Part shown: positions 34,763 to 44,059 of the stretch, one piece after another
Numbering within the stretch: position 1 is the stretch's first letter
How the letters are laid out: each line of letters starts with the position of its first letter
Origin: an uncultured Flavobacteriaceae bacterium
GTDB lineage: Bacteria; Bacteroidota; Bacteroidia; Flavobacteriales; Flavobacteriaceae
Assembly (NCBI GenBank): GCA_938011315.1
Contig: CALLUG010000010.1
Location: forward strand, 56,087 to 120,086
DNA length: 64,000 nt
Direction: 5' to 3'
Position numbers and translations under genes: made by a program
The notes under the pieces: model-generated
Told to the model about the DNA's origin: nothing
The model's input: only the letters and a program-made list of their open reading frames with translations
The model's database searches: none

Positions 34763-35407
34763 ATGAAGGCAAATCGATACAAGCTATTCGCAATAGTTTT
34801 AATTAGTGGTATTGCACTTTTAGGTTTTGCTTATTATCTGTATAGTTATGGGTATTATGCAGAGTACTTAAAATCGAAAGATCCAAGACTTATTAATAAT
34901 CAACAATCGTATTTTGTGCTCAATGCTCAAGACTCGCTAAAAGTTAAATACCTAAAGGAAATTGATGTTAGACCTCAAAAGTTTCCATACGGAGAAATTT
35001 TTTGTACCCCACAAAGGCTTAATGCTATTACAAAACAGATTACAAAAAAAAGCTATGACAATGTGATTGATTTAGGCTTGTTTATCGAAAAAAATAATGA
35101 CAGCCTTACAAACTGGGTGTCTTATGCTGATGAGGTAAAAAATATTGGCGTTTACTATATCAAAAATGATAGTATAAAATACGATTATTACGATGTTGTA
35201 AGTAAAACAACACAAACATTTGGTAATCTATCCGATTCGTATTGTGATGCTTTTATTCCTTTTTTGTTTCACAATAGTAATGTAAAGCGTCAACCCTCAT
35301 ACATTTCTATTGGTGTAAGGCTTAAAGATATGAAAAATGCCTACAAAAAACTAACTTTAGCGCCCAAAACAGAAGATGTTTTGTACAAAAAAATGAGAGC
35401 GTACTAG
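34763..35407 (+). CDS. Membrane-anchored protein of unknown function
   Basis: The 214-residue protein has one N-terminal hydrophobic segment (about residues 7-27) and then a soluble, probably periplasmic domain with no motif I recognise. It ends before a strong terminator shared with accD. Features seen are a high content of Tyr and Lys and two isolated Cys. Family not identified; the frame is clean and codon use is like its neighbours, so it is probably a real gene. Confidence 0.65.
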   Translation: MKANRYKLFAIVLISGIALLGFAYYLYSYGYYAEYLKSKDPRLINNQQSYFVLNAQDSLKVKYLKEIDVRPQKFPYGEIFCTPQRLNAITKQITKKSYDNVIDLGLFIEKNNDSLTNWVSYADEVKNIGVYYIKNDSIKYDYYDVVSKTTQTFGNLSDSYCDAFIPFLFHNSNVKRQPSYISIGVRLKDMKNAYKKLTLAPKTEDVLYKKMRAY

Positions 35408-35434
35408 AAATCTAATAGCTAATAAAATAAATGC

Positions 35435-35472
35435 AAAGCCCCTGCTACATACTTTTAGCAGGGGCTTTTTTG
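35435..35472. terminator. Bidirectional terminator between 34763-35407 and accD
   Basis: An 11-bp stem rich in G and C (35437-35447 with 35456-35466, AGCCCCTGCTA) is followed by a T run on the plus strand and preceded by three A, so it can serve both convergent genes. Confidence 0.9.
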
Positions 35473-35490
35473 TATGAGTTGTAATTAAAT

Positions 35491-36348
35491 TTATGCTCTT
35501 AAGGGTTGATTGGTAATTAAGTCTAGGTACAGATTTACTTTATGTTTTAAATTTTTTCGTAATGTAATAAAATCTAAAAATCCGTGTTCCATTACAAATT
35601 CTGCGGTTTGGAATCCTTTTGGCAATTCCTTTCCTGTGGTGTCACGAACTACACGTGGTCCAGCAAACCCTATTAGGGCTCCTGGTTCACTAATATTAAT
35701 GTCGCCTAGCATTGCAAACGATGCGGTGGTACCGCCTGTTGTTGGATCTGTTGCTAAAGAAATATACGGTAGTTTAGCCTCTGCCAATTGTGCTAATTTC
35801 ACAGAAGTTTTTGCTAGTTGCATTAACGATAAGGCAGCTTCCATCATACGAGCACCTCCAGACTTAGAGATAATCATAAAAGGCAATTTGTTTTTTAAGG
35901 CATGATCTGCAGCTCGTGCAATTTTTTCCCCAACAACACTACCCATAGACCCACCAATAAATCTAAAATCCATACAGGCAATAACAATTGCTTTGCCTTT
36001 GGAGTTTCCTACAGCTGTACGTACAGCATCTTTTAGGTTTGTTTTTTCTTGAGCCTCTTTAAGGCGGTTAGTGTAGGGTTTGGTGTCTTCAAATTTTAAA
36101 GGGTCTTTAGAGCTAATATTGGGATCTAATTCTGTGAATTTTCCATCATCAAAAAGAATATCAAAATATTCCTTACTACCTATGCGTACATGGTAGCCAT
36201 CTTCTGGGCTTACATAAAAATTTTGTTCTAACTCCTTAGTATCTACAACTTTTCCTGTTGGAGATTTATACCAAAGTCCTTTTGGAGTGTCTTTTTTTGC
36301 TTCGGTGGGAGTTTGTATTCCTTTATCTTTTCTTTTAAACCAAGACAT
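35491..36348 (-). CDS. accD: Acetyl-CoA carboxylase carboxyltransferase subunit beta, without zinc-ribbon cysteines
   Basis: AccD with AccA transfers the carboxyl group from carboxybiotin to acetyl-CoA, the first step of fatty acid synthesis. The 285 residues show the crotonase-like carboxyltransferase core with [33 protein letters not shown] and GFAGPRVV. Canonical AccD begins with a four-Cys zinc ribbon. Here the positions are Ser29, Gly32 (KSPTG) and Ser47, Asp50 (VSPEDG), although the flanking sequence of the ribbon is preserved. I recall similar loss in other flavobacterial AccD proteins, so it is probably a lineage trait and not damage. It is transcribed in the same direction as fbaA, with a 60-base gap. 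Confidence 0.95.
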   Translation of the reverse strand: MSWFKRKDKGIQTPTEAKKDTPKGLWYKSPTGKVVDTKELEQNFYVSPEDGYHVRIGSKEYFDILFDDGKFTELDPNISSKDPLKFEDTKPYTNRLKEAQEKTNLKDAVRTAVGNSKGKAIVIACMDFRFIGGSMGSVVGEKIARAADHALKNKLPFMIISKSGGARMMEAALSLMQLAKTSVKLAQLAEAKLPYISLATDPTTGGTTASFAMLGDINISEPGALIGFAGPRVVRDTTGKELPKGFQTAEFVMEHGFLDFITLRKNLKHKVNLYLDLITNQPLRA

Positions 36349-36408
36349 AGTATTTGTATTTAAAGTTAGTTGAAATAAAAAGTATTGTTTGTGTTAGGAT
36401 TGCATCCC

Positions 36409-37476
36409 CTATAATGTATTAATGTTATTAAGGTCTTCAAACGATCGTTTTAGTCGTGTTACAAAAGTTTTTTGTCCTTCACGTAACCATTTTCTTGGGT
36501 CGTAATATTTTTTATTAGGAATATCGTCTCCCTCAGGATTTCCTATTTGCGTTTGTAAGTAATCTTGTTGTTGTATAATATAATCTCTAGCACCTTCTGT
36601 AAAGGCGAATTGCATATCGGTATCGATATTCATTTTTACTACACCATAGCCAATGGCTTCTCTTATTTCTTCAACTGTAGAGCCTGAGCCACCGTGAAAT
36701 ACAAAATCGATATGATTATGACCAACGCCATATTTTTTTGAAATATAGTCCTGTGAGTTTCTAAGAATTTTTGGGGTTAACTTTACATTTCCTGGTTTGT
36801 AAACGCCATGTACATTTCCAAAGGCTGCAGCAATAGTAAAGCGGTTGCTTATTTTGCTCAGTTCCTCATAGGCATAAGCAACTTCTTCGGGTTGGGTGTA
36901 TAGTTTGGAGTCGTCTACATCGGTGTTATCAACACCGTCCTCTTCGCCTCCAGTAATGCCTAATTCAATCTCTAGCGTCATTCCTATTTTAGACATTCTT
37001 TTGAGATACTGTTTACAGATAGCTATGTTTTCTTCTATAGGCTCTTCAGAGAGATCAATCATATGAGAGCTGTATAAGGGTTTTCCTGTTTGCTTAAAAA
37101 AAGTTTCGCTAGCGTCTAGCAGTCCATCAATCCATGGGAGTAATTTTTTTGCAGCATGATCGGTGTGTAAAATTACAGGTACGCCATAAGCCTCTGCTAG
37201 TAAGTGCACATGTTTTGCTCCTGCAATACAGCCTGCAATTGCTGCTTTTTCGTTAGTATTGCTTAAGCCTTTTCCTGCAATAAATTGCCCTCCACCGTTA
37301 GAAAACTGTATAATTACTGGCGCATTTAAGTCTCTTGCAGTTTCTAAAACACCGTTAACACTATCAGACCCCACTACATTTACTGCAGGTAGTGCAAATC
37401 CTTTATCTTTTGCAAGTTTAAAAATGGCTTGAACGTCTTCGCCTGTTGCAACACCAGCTTTTATGTGATGACTCAT
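36409..37476 (-). CDS. fbaA: Fructose-bisphosphate aldolase, class II
   Basis: This Zn-dependent aldolase of glycolysis and gluconeogenesis splits fructose 1,6-bisphosphate into two triose phosphates. The 355 residues match the FbaA (class IIA) length. HTDHAAKK carries metal and catalytic residues near 110. LEIELGITGGEEDGVDN is the conserved central loop, and FHGGSGST plus VKMNIDTDMQ hold the phosphate and substrate sites. A -7 box lies 38 bases upstream. accD follows 60 bases downstream and could be co-transcribed. Confidence 0.96.
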   Translation of the reverse strand: MSHHIKAGVATGEDVQAIFKLAKDKGFALPAVNVVGSDSVNGVLETARDLNAPVIIQFSNGGGQFIAGKGLSNTNEKAAIAGCIAGAKHVHLLAEAYGVPVILHTDHAAKKLLPWIDGLLDASETFFKQTGKPLYSSHMIDLSEEPIEENIAICKQYLKRMSKIGMTLEIELGITGGEEDGVDNTDVDDSKLYTQPEEVAYAYEELSKISNRFTIAAAFGNVHGVYKPGNVKLTPKILRNSQDYISKKYGVGHNHIDFVFHGGSGSTVEEIREAIGYGVVKMNIDTDMQFAFTEGARDYIIQQQDYLQTQIGNPEGDDIPNKKYYDPRKWLREGQKTFVTRLKRSFEDLNNINTL

Positions 37477-37513
37477 GATTACTTTATATTAAATGATTAA
37501 CCTAATAGGGGGG

Positions 37514-37521
37514 CAAAAATA
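37514..37521 (-). promoter_or_regulatory. -7 promoter box of fbaA
   Basis: TATTTTTG on the minus strand matches TAnnTTTG, 38 bases upstream of the fbaA ATG. No clean TTG at -33. Confidence 0.4.
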
Positions 37522-37602
37522 ATCAAAAAAATTAATAGAAGGCATTGATTTTTATTGAAATGAAAATTTATGACTTTTACTGATATCGTAAATTTTACGT
37601 GA

Positions 37603-40146
37603 CTAAAAGGGGTAGTTAATTCCGATATTGTAAATGGCGTTACCAAAATTGTAATCGTTAAACCAACGATTGCGATCTCCAAAAGATGGATCGTAGGTTT
37701 TAAAGCCAATATCAAACCTAACAACAAATAAGCTAAAATCGTAGCGAAAGCCAAAACCTGAACCAATAGCAATATCCTGCAAGTCGCTAAAACCAGTAAA
37801 GGTAGACGCAGGGTCTTCTACTTCGTCTAGTACATTAAATATATTTCCAGCATCGATAAATAAAGCACCTTTTAGGCTACCAAAAAGACTAAACCTGTTT
37901 TCGATACTAAAAGCCAATTTAAAATTGGCTTCATTAAACTCATCATTACTGTTAGAACTTCCCGGACCAAGATCAAAAGCAGTCCAAGCTCTATTGTCGT
38001 TAACGCCTCCAGCAAAAAAACTACGTGTAAACGGAATGTTTGACGAATTGCCATAGGGTAGGGCTATGCCTAGAAAATTTCGGATAGCCAAAACACGCTC
38101 TCCTCCTAAACTCCAATGCTTTATATAGTTGAATTCTGCTCTTGCATATTGTGCGTATTCTACTCCAAAAATTTCATTACTATCAAAATTAAAAACCTCG
38201 GAAACCGCAGAGGCAATATTTCCTGCTAGCTCTAAATTTGTTCTGAAAACAGAAAAACTAGTGTCCGAAATGTTTTCTCTATTATCTATAGAAAATTCAA
38301 AACTTGAAGCAAAAATTAAGTTGTTTTCTATTAGACGCTCTCTACGTTCTCTAATCGTATTTACAACCCGAAAATCGTTAGGGTTTGAGTCTTGAAAACC
38401 AGCATCTGCAACAACAAGATCTATAAATTCTACGGAACGGTCTTGATTTAGACTTTGATTTCCGTTAGTATCAATGTCAATAAAATCTGTGGGGGTGTTA
38501 AAGCTATTTAAAGCGATATCCTCTAGGCGATTAAATGAGTTTTGAAAGACATTAAAGTAATTTCCTGGATTTAGGTTTCTTACAAATTGTACATTAAACA
38601 AATCTAGGCTATTAGTGATAGATGTTTTTGGCTTCCATTGGTAATTAAAAATGCCGTTAAAGGTTTGCCTGTCTAACCCTACGTTAGTTTGGTTGGTAAA
38701 CCCAAGGGTTACATTAGTATTAGGGGAGTAGGTTTTGGGTATAATACGACTAATGTTAAAAGGAAAGAATAGTCTAGGGATTCGTAATTGTGCGTTTAAT
38801 CCAATTTCATTAATATCAAAAAATTGATCTTCTGCTCCAGAACCATCCTTGGAGGCACCTACAGAGCCTAAAGCCGATAATTGCAAGGTTTCTGCGCCTT
38901 TAAAAATATTGAGTACAGATAATGAAGCATTAAAGGCTAAGCCAATAGACTGAATATCGTTTTGAGAAATTGTAGGTTCAAAGCGCAGGTTGTATTTTTC
39001 TTTTGGAGTCAAAAAAATATTTGCTGTTAAGCTAGTATCTGCTAAGTTTTCGGTGTAATTTATACTTGGGCTATTAAAGGTGTTTAATTGGTTTAAAAAT
39101 CGTAGGGTTGTTCTGTGGTTTTTGTCGCTAAACAAAGAATCTTTTGTAATAACTACAGCGTCGGTTAAGGCCTTTGGCCTGTATTGTAGCTTGTTATAAC
39201 TCCTAAGGTTATAATTATTGTAAATCACCGAATCTTGTATGTCGCCTTTTGCTCTGTTTTGAAAAGAGTTGTCTGTATAGATGTTAACTTCTTTTATTTT
39301 ATAGGCTTTAAAAGGCACTCTGGTAACAGAGTCCTCGTTTTTAATAATTCTGTCTTGTATTTGTACTTCAACACTAATAGTTTTATTTAAGGTGTCTTTA
39401 TCTAAATTAAATTTTACATAATCTTGAGAGAAATGGTATATGCCTGCATTTCTGTAAGCATTTACGATGCGTTCTCCTTCATCTTGAAAGTCTTGATTAT
39501 TCCATTGTTTGTCGAGTATAATCTTACTATCTGTTTTTATTTTTTGATAAAGACTGTCTATAATAGGGGAGCTAATATTCGTGACAATACGGTTTACAAA
39601 GTAAGGTTTGCCAGTATCTACTAAGAAATTGATACTTGCTCGATTAGGTTTTTTGCTTAGATTAATTTGGTAAGATGGCTTAGCATCAAACCAACCTCTA
39701 ACAACGTGATAACCTTTTAGCTGATTTAAAGAACGTTTAATTTTTGAAGAATCTATAATGGCAGGAGCTTGCCCCGTTTTTTTTAACCATTTATTAAAAC
39801 TTAATGCCGATTTGATATAGCGTTTTAACTGCTCTCCTGTGCTATCGGTTTTAAGTTTTTGTTGTTTCCGAGGGCGCTTATTTAACCATTTTTTTAGTAT
39901 GGAATCTTGATTGCTTCTAGCAAGGTTATAGATGTGCAGTCTAAGGGGATAGTTTAAAATTTTACTATTAGGTTTTTGTGAAATGAGGTTATTAATAGCC
40001 TCATTAGTTTTTTTCTCATTATTTATTATAATAGTACTTTTTGTAATGAGGTGTTTGTCGTGGTCTACTCGTTTTAATACATTGCATGACAGTGCTAAAA
40101 GCGATGCCGTAAGCATTAGTGTTATTTTAAAAGACTGTACTTTCAA
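37603..40146 (-). CDS. tamL: BamA/TamA-family outer-membrane assembly lipoprotein (TamL-like)
   Basis: The 847-residue outer-membrane protein has POTRA-like repeats (about residues 30-400) and a C-terminal 16-strand Omp85 barrel (about 450-847). The barrel ends in IGINYPF, with a terminal Phe as expected of a beta-signal. The N-terminus is a lipoprotein signal with lipobox LALSC (Cys21), unlike proteobacterial TamA. Lipidated TamA-like proteins, called TamL, are a feature of Bacteroidota. Barrel motif SFFAGGVNDNRAW is near the expected loop 6 region (usual VRGF/Y). The likely task is insertion of outer-membrane proteins. The tamB partner is not adjacent here; the next gene upstream is a divergent RNA methyltransferase. 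Confidence 0.87.
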   Translation of the reverse strand: MKVQSFKITLMLTASLLALSCNVLKRVDHDKHLITKSTIIINNEKKTNEAINNLISQKPNSKILNYPLRLHIYNLARSNQDSILKKWLNKRPRKQQKLKTDSTGEQLKRYIKSALSFNKWLKKTGQAPAIIDSSKIKRSLNQLKGYHVVRGWFDAKPSYQINLSKKPNRASINFLVDTGKPYFVNRIVTNISSPIIDSLYQKIKTDSKIILDKQWNNQDFQDEGERIVNAYRNAGIYHFSQDYVKFNLDKDTLNKTISVEVQIQDRIIKNEDSVTRVPFKAYKIKEVNIYTDNSFQNRAKGDIQDSVIYNNYNLRSYNKLQYRPKALTDAVVITKDSLFSDKNHRTTLRFLNQLNTFNSPSINYTENLADTSLTANIFLTPKEKYNLRFEPTISQNDIQSIGLAFNASLSVLNIFKGAETLQLSALGSVGASKDGSGAEDQFFDINEIGLNAQLRIPRLFFPFNISRIIPKTYSPNTNVTLGFTNQTNVGLDRQTFNGIFNYQWKPKTSITNSLDLFNVQFVRNLNPGNYFNVFQNSFNRLEDIALNSFNTPTDFIDIDTNGNQSLNQDRSVEFIDLVVADAGFQDSNPNDFRVVNTIRERRERLIENNLIFASSFEFSIDNRENISDTSFSVFRTNLELAGNIASAVSEVFNFDSNEIFGVEYAQYARAEFNYIKHWSLGGERVLAIRNFLGIALPYGNSSNIPFTRSFFAGGVNDNRAWTAFDLGPGSSNSNDEFNEANFKLAFSIENRFSLFGSLKGALFIDAGNIFNVLDEVEDPASTFTGFSDLQDIAIGSGFGFRYDFSLFVVRFDIGFKTYDPSFGDRNRWFNDYNFGNAIYNIGINYPF

Positions 40147-40207
40147 CGTTTATAATGAGTAGTTTAATGCCTGTAAAACAGAAAAATTAAGATAAAATTT
40201 TAGATTT

Positions 40208-40215
40208 CAAAAATA
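40208..40215 (-). promoter_or_regulatory. -7 promoter box of the TamL-like gene
   Basis: TATTTTTG on the minus strand, 61 bases upstream of the ATG, matches TAnnTTTG. Confidence 0.35.
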
Positions 40216-40323
40216 CGGTATTCCTTTCAGAAAAAATAGAGATATAATAAATGAGTAGTGTCACTTTGTTTTAAATATTTTTAGTTACTTTATAGGTTGT
40301 AAAAACAGAGTTAATTGGTAGTG

Positions 40324-41061
40324 ATGTTAAGTAGGAATCAAATAAAGAATATAACGCAATTAAAATATAAAAAGTATAGAAATACCAGTCAATTATTTGT
40401 GGCAGAGGGCAGCAAAACAATCCACGAATTATTGCAATCACAAATTAAGTTGCATCATCTCTACACAACTCAGTTATATCCCGAAGTTGCAGATGTATTA
40501 CAAACAAAAATATCTAAAACAGAGCTTAAAAAAATTAGCTTTTTAACAAACCCAAATACTGCTTTAGCAATTTTTGAAATTCCTAAAGAAAAAAAAATAA
40601 ACGATAAAAAACTAATAGTAGCTTTAGATAATGTTAGAGACCCTGGCAACTTAGGCACCATTATTAGGTTGTGCGATTGGTTTGGTATAAGTCATTTGGT
40701 TTGTAATACGCAAACCGTGGATTGTTACAATCCTAAAGTTATACAAGCAACTATGGGGTCTATTACTAGAGTTGCTGTTAGTTACCTAAACTTAGAAGAG
40801 TATTTAAGAACCAGCACACTCCCTGTTTTTGGTGCATTTATGGATGGAGAAAATGTATATGCTAGCAGTAAACTTCCAAAACAAGGGATTTTAGTTTTAG
40901 GCAATGAGGCCAATGGTATTTCTGATGCTATTGCACAGCAGGTAACACAGCGAATTTCGATACCTAGGTTTGGTGACTTAAAAGTTACAGAAAGTTTAAA
41001 CGTTGCTAATGCAACAGCAATATTGTTAAGTGAGTTTATGCGGGCGACTATTGTACCGTGA
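40324..41061 (+). CDS. TrmH/SpoU-family RNA 2'-O-methyltransferase
   Basis: This SPOUT-class enzyme methylates ribose 2'-OH of rRNA or tRNA with SAM. It has an N-terminal RNA-binding substrate domain (about 5-85, KKYRNTSQLFVAEGSKTI). The knotted catalytic domain has the three SpoU motifs: LDNVRDPGNLGTIIR, LVLGNEANGIS and IPRFGDLKVTESLNVANATAILL. ATG 40324 (MLSRNQIK) is preferred over a TTG three codons upstream. The target nucleotide is not known. The 3' end overlaps that of porT by 14 bases, tail to tail. Confidence 0.92.
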   Translation: MLSRNQIKNITQLKYKKYRNTSQLFVAEGSKTIHELLQSQIKLHHLYTTQLYPEVADVLQTKISKTELKKISFLTNPNTALAIFEIPKEKKINDKKLIVALDNVRDPGNLGTIIRLCDWFGISHLVCNTQTVDCYNPKVIQATMGSITRVAVSYLNLEEYLRTSTLPVFGAFMDGENVYASSKLPKQGILVLGNEANGISDAIAQQVTQRISIPRFGDLKVTESLNVANATAILLSEFMRATIVP

Positions 41062-41776
41062 AATTAACGAAAATGCCACTAGTTCTCAACGAATCGATAT
41101 TACCTGTCCAAGGGCTATTGGGATCCATATCTCTTACTAACTCATCGTTAATAGCAAATACCCCTCGTATTGAGGGCGAAAGTTTAAACCAATTAAAATA
41201 AAGGTCAATCCCAATACCTAATTCATAAAAAAACACGTTTTGTTTGGTTCTAAACTGCCCCCCGCTATTGTCCTCTCTATTATCTTCGTTACTAGATAAG
41301 TTTGTAGAAGCAGCAAACCCTGCCGTAACATAAGGTTTAAAGTTATTAAGCCGTTTGGTCGAAAACTTAAAAAACAAAGGGAAATAAATATAAGTCGATT
41401 CTACTTGTCTTACCAAGTCACTTTGGTTAATATCTAACCCTTCAAACGCAGCGGGGTCAAAATTAAGTTCTCGCCTACTTATAGATAAGCCTGGGGCAAT
41501 ACGAAAATCTATAAATTTATTAAGCTTTACATTACCTATAAGCCCAACATTAAACCCTGCTGTTTTTACAACTTGAATATCGCTAACCTCGTCGGAGTAA
41601 TCAAAATTAAAATCTAAAGAATTAAACCCTAAGTAATATCCCCAACTATAAACGTCGTTATCGATATTTCCTTTGCCAGAATTTCCATCTCTTAAAACTC
41701 TTTCTTTGGTAAATAACTGAGCATTAATAATGTTGAAGCTAGTAAGAAGCAGTAAAGTAAAATATATTTTTTTCAT
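41048..41776 (-). CDS. porT: PorT-family outer-membrane beta-barrel protein
   Basis: The 242-residue protein has a signal peptide (to about residue 19, NIINAQ) followed by an eight-stranded-barrel pattern (YYLGFNSLDFNF, FRIAPGLSISRREL, YIYFPLFFKFSTKR, KPYVTAGFAAS, LGIGIDLYFNWFKLSPSIRG). PorT is required for type IX secretion and gliding in Bacteroidota, probably at the outer membrane. The gene starts 2 bases after ubiE, an order common in flavobacteria. Assignment rests on the fold pattern and this neighbourhood. Confidence 0.85.
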   Translation of the reverse strand: MKKIYFTLLLLTSFNIINAQLFTKERVLRDGNSGKGNIDNDVYSWGYYLGFNSLDFNFDYSDEVSDIQVVKTAGFNVGLIGNVKLNKFIDFRIAPGLSISRRELNFDPAAFEGLDINQSDLVRQVESTYIYFPLFFKFSTKRLNNFKPYVTAGFAASTNLSSNEDNREDNSGGQFRTKQNVFFYELGIGIDLYFNWFKLSPSIRGVFAINDELVRDMDPNSPWTGNIDSLRTSGIFVNFTVQ

Positions 41777-41778
41777 AT

Positions 41779-42510
41779 TTAGGCTTTCGTTGCAATGTAA
41801 ATTGTAGCCACTCCAAATGTTTGTGGGAGTGCTTTTACATTAGTAAACCCTATTTTTCGAAAAATATTGTTGAGCGCCTCACCAAAAGGAAATAAAGATG
41901 CCGATTCGCATAAGTAAGAGTAAGCAACCTTGTCTTTAGAAAATAATTTCCCTATAAGCGGCAATACTGTTTTTGTGTATAATTTATACCCTTGTTTAAA
42001 AGGTGTTTTTGTTGGCATAGAAGTTTCTAAAACGACAAGCTTCCCTTTGGGTTTTAGCACACGGAGTATTTCTTTTAACCCTTTTTCTAGATGCTCAAAA
42101 TTTCTAATTCCAAACGCAACTGTAATAGCATCAAAAGTATTATCGTCAAAAAGCAGGTTTTCAGAATCGCCAACAACCATTTCTATAGTGTCGTTTAATT
42201 TTTGTTTATGTATTTTTTTACGACCTATGTCTAGCATACCAGGACTTATATCCAAGCCAATAATTTTTTCGGCATTTGTTTCGGCAAGATGTATCGCTAG
42301 GTCTCCAGTGCCTGTAGCAATGTCTAAAATAGTTTTAGGCTCTTGCTTTGCCACAATAGCAACTACTTTTTTGCGCCAGCTTACATCAATGCCAAAAGAG
42401 ATTACTCGGTTTAAACCATCGTACTCTTTAGAGATGGTATTAAACATTTGAGTGACCTGCTCTTTTTTTGACAAATGACTGTCTTTGTATGGTCTAACTT
42501 TTTTTGACAT
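41779..42510 (-). CDS. ubiE: Demethylmenaquinone methyltransferase
   Basis: UbiE/MenG catalyses the last C-methylation step of menaquinone synthesis with SAM. The 243 residues include YDGLNRVISFGIDVSWRKKVV, SAM motif ILDIATGTGDLAI, VGDSENLLFDDNTFDAITVAFGIRNFEHLEKGL and the C-terminal FGVATIYIATK, all diagnostic of the family. As Bacteroidota use menaquinone, the menG function is the likely one. It forms an operon with porT, 2 bases apart. Confidence 0.95.
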   Translation of the reverse strand: MSKKVRPYKDSHLSKKEQVTQMFNTISKEYDGLNRVISFGIDVSWRKKVVAIVAKQEPKTILDIATGTGDLAIHLAETNAEKIIGLDISPGMLDIGRKKIHKQKLNDTIEMVVGDSENLLFDDNTFDAITVAFGIRNFEHLEKGLKEILRVLKPKGKLVVLETSMPTKTPFKQGYKLYTKTVLPLIGKLFSKDKVAYSYLCESASLFPFGEALNNIFRKIGFTNVKALPQTFGVATIYIATKA

Positions 42511-42590
42511 TTAAAATTAAGATGAGTAACAGTGTCTTTAGTAATTAATGCAAAGAAATGAAATTCGCTGTCAAATGCCTAAAAATAAAG

Positions 42591-42598
42591 TATATTTG
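42591..42598 (+). promoter_or_regulatory. -7 promoter box of trkA-trkH
   Basis: TATATTTG matches TAnnTTTG about 97 bases upstream of trkA. The trinucleotide 20 bases further upstream is CTG, one base off the TTG element. Confidence 0.4.
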
Positions 42599-42694
42599 CT
42601 AAAAATACTTTGCTTATACGACAAAAAGTATTGATTGAAAAATGAGATATGATAAAGTTATACTTACCTGGGTTGTAACAAATAGAAGTAACAC

Positions 42695-44044
42695 ATGAAA
42701 ATAATAATTGCTGGAGCTGGAGAGGTTGGTTTTCATTTAGCAAAATTATTGTCCTACGAGTCGCAAGAAATTACACTTTTGGACACACGCAAAGAAGATT
42801 TAACCTATGCCGATAACCACTTAGATATACGCGTTATAAAAGGCGATGCAACCTCTATTGCGAACCTAAAAAATGCTCGAGTAAAATCTTCAGACTTGGT
42901 TATTGCTGTAACCTCCTCAGAAACTACAAATATTACAATATGTGTATTGGCAAAACAACTGGGAGCAAAACGTACCATTGCAAGAATATCTAATACAGAG
43001 TTTATAGACCAAAAAGATGAGGTGGGATTCACAAAATTTGGAATAGATGAGCTCATCTCTCCAGAGTCATTAGCCGCTACAGAAATTAACTTACTACTAA
43101 ACCAATCTGCGTTTAATGACACTTACGAATTTGAAAATGGGGCATTAACAATGTTAGGACTCAATTTGTCTAGAACAGCATTATTTGTAGATAAATCTAT
43201 AAAAGATGCAGCTAGTCTATTTCCTGAAATTCATTTTGTCCCCATAGCCATACAACGCTATGGCACACAATACACCATTATGCCGCGAGGAGACACCATT
43301 TTAAAAGAAGGTGATCATGTTGTTTTTATGACCTCTAAGGGAGGTGGCGAAGAGCTGTGCAAATTAACAGGAAAAAGTAATATAGAAATAAAAAATGTGA
43401 TGCTGCTAGGAGGAGGTAAAATAGGAATAAAAGCAGCCCGTGAATTACTTAAAAACAAGCTTAATGTAAAACTGATTGAGAAAAATAAAGAAAAAGCTTT
43501 CGATATTGCAGATGAGCTTCCCAAGGCTTTAGTGATTAACGCAGACGGAAGAAATGTAGAAGTACTAAAAGAAGAAAATATTAAAGACATGGATGCCTTT
43601 ATTTCTGTAACAGGCAATTCTGAAACTAATATCATATCTTGCTTAGTTGCAAAATCGAAAGGCGTTAAAAAAACAATTGCTCTTGTAGAAAATACAGATT
43701 ATTTTGAGTTGTCTCACGAAATTGGCATTGACACCTTAATTAACAAAAAACTTCTAGCCGCAAACACTATTTTTAGGTACATACGCAAAGGCGAAGTCAT
43801 TGCAATGACAAAACTTAATAACATGAGTGCCGAGCTACTAGAATTTGTTGTAAAACCAAAGTCCAAAATTTGTAATAAAATAATAAGAGAGTTAGATTTT
43901 CCGCGCTCGGCAATAATTGGTGGAGTAATTAGGAACGGTGAAGGCTTAATTGCCCTAGGAGGATTTAAAATCCAAGAAAACGATCGTATTGTTGTGTGCT
44001 GTTTACCAGACTCTATAAAAAAAGTAGAACGATTATTTCTTTAA
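42695..44044 (+). CDS. trkA: Trk potassium uptake regulatory protein TrkA
   Basis: TrkA is the cytoplasmic NAD(H)- and nucleotide-binding ring that gates the TrkH channel. The 449 residues contain two TrkA-N/TrkA-C units. The first Rossmann motif is AGAGEVG at 6-12, and the second, MLLGGGKIGIKAAREL, begins near 231. TrkA-C domains are near 140-220 and 365-449. The gene is 15 bases upstream of trkH, and the pair forms a complete K+ uptake system. Confidence 0.95.
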   Translation: MKIIIAGAGEVGFHLAKLLSYESQEITLLDTRKEDLTYADNHLDIRVIKGDATSIANLKNARVKSSDLVIAVTSSETTNITICVLAKQLGAKRTIARISNTEFIDQKDEVGFTKFGIDELISPESLAATEINLLLNQSAFNDTYEFENGALTMLGLNLSRTALFVDKSIKDAASLFPEIHFVPIAIQRYGTQYTIMPRGDTILKEGDHVVFMTSKGGGEELCKLTGKSNIEIKNVMLLGGGKIGIKAARELLKNKLNVKLIEKNKEKAFDIADELPKALVINADGRNVEVLKEENIKDMDAFISVTGNSETNIISCLVAKSKGVKKTIALVENTDYFELSHEIGIDTLINKKLLAANTIFRYIRKGEVIAMTKLNNMSAELLEFVVKPKSKICNKIIRELDFPRSAIIGGVIRNGEGLIALGGFKIQENDRIVVCCLPDSIKKVERLFL

Positions 44045-44059
44045 TCCAACTAAGCTCAA

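Noticed and set aside
37497..37772. 91-codon hydrophobic frame before the TamL-like stop
   Set aside because: It runs in another frame on the same strand as the 3' end of the TamL-like gene and overlaps it. The TamL frame has family motifs and the terminal Phe.
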